Assembly (NCBI RefSeq): GCF_014652415.1
Contig: NZ_BMYT01000002.1
Span: 186,001 to 250,000 of the forward strand
Source: Affinundibacterium macrobrachii
GTDB taxonomy: Bacteria; Pseudomonadota; Gammaproteobacteria; Burkholderiales; Burkholderiaceae_D
DNA: 64,000 nucleotides
Direction: 5' to 3'
Both the position numbers and the translations under genes were made by a program. The notes beneath the pieces are model-generated. The model was given only the letters and a program-made list of their open reading frames with translations. It had not been told where the DNA came from and searched no databases. Shown here in pieces: positions 63,922 to 64,000 of this stretch (its first letter is position 1; each line of letters starts with the position of its first letter).

Positions 63922-64000
63922 ATTGAGTTGGCTGTGAAAGTAATCAATTAAGGAGTTGAAACTGGGTAAGTAGACCGCAATTATGCGCAGAAGTTTCGGT

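Noticed and set aside
1-64000. tRNA, rRNA or CRISPR array
   Set aside because: No cloverleaf-like, rRNA or regularly spaced identical repeat pattern was seen. The 48-bp array at 7625-7912 is contiguous and in frame within a protein gene.

Overview
The window looks like a chromosomal segment of a betaproteobacterium of the Burkholderiales, most likely Oxalobacteraceae (an Undibacterium-like genome). This is inferred from gene content and style: a ~1,590-residue NAD-dependent glutamate dehydrogenase, several GGDEF proteins, LysR, TetR, MerR and LytTR regulators, a TonB receptor, and moderate G+C with A/T-rich spacers. No rRNA or tRNA gene was recognised, so the assignment is not proven.

Layout. 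1-6.2 kb: a response-regulator/PAS/GGDEF/EAL protein cut by the window edge, a secreted DUF5694 protein and a TonB-dependent receptor. 6.6-12.7 kb: two proteins with the DUF4157 (extracellular contractile injection system, eCIS) core domain and unrelated C-terminal domains, flanking a divergent LysR/SDR pair; the second C-terminus carries a beta-beta-alpha-metal nuclease-like signature. 13-18.8 kb: a MerR regulator facing thiopurine methyltransferase across a textbook 19-bp-spacer promoter, a lipoprotein, a zinc-ribbon membrane protein, and an rtcB-prfH ribosome repair/rescue operon with a structured leader. 18.9-27.4 kb: a GntR/ABC-2 transporter/acyltransferase operon, a PAS-GAF-GGDEF cyclase, a LytS/LytTR two-component pair and a second acyltransferase preceded by two direct repeats exactly 21 bp apart. 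A 105-bp MITE-like element sits just upstream of a DapA-family gene (27.8-28.9 kb).

29-43.2 kb is an accessory/defence island. Three same-strand copies of a REP-associated tyrosine transposase (RAYT) element, one apparently intact and two decayed, are interleaved with single cargo modules: an unknown membrane-anchored protein, a methyltransferase, and an XRE-ImmA/IrrE plus DUF4411 (PIN-like) toxin-antitoxin pair with a small unknown gene. A frameshifted IS110 element, a DUF6119 (TIGR04141) gene and a three-gene operon of DUF3223, hamA and hamB (Hachiman antiphage system) follow. Strong terminators at 43.25-43.45 kb separate the island from the housekeeping glutamate dehydrogenase.

48.8-56.3 kb holds a second likely acquired segment: a TetR/cytochrome P450 pair under a palindromic operator, a small membrane protein and a tandem pair of M16 peptidase subunits. 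It is bracketed by two gap-free 328-bp direct repeats that carry a full and a truncated copy of a DUF2251-like gene. The last 8 kb holds a periplasmic-sensor diguanylate cyclase, a TPR glycosyltransferase-like protein, a TfoX C-terminal-domain protein, small unknown genes and an S15-family X-Pro dipeptidyl-peptidase.

Start codons were re-chosen by Shine-Dalgarno position and signal peptides where the longest frame began at a GTG or TTG without support. All statements come from reading the sequence; no database search was run.
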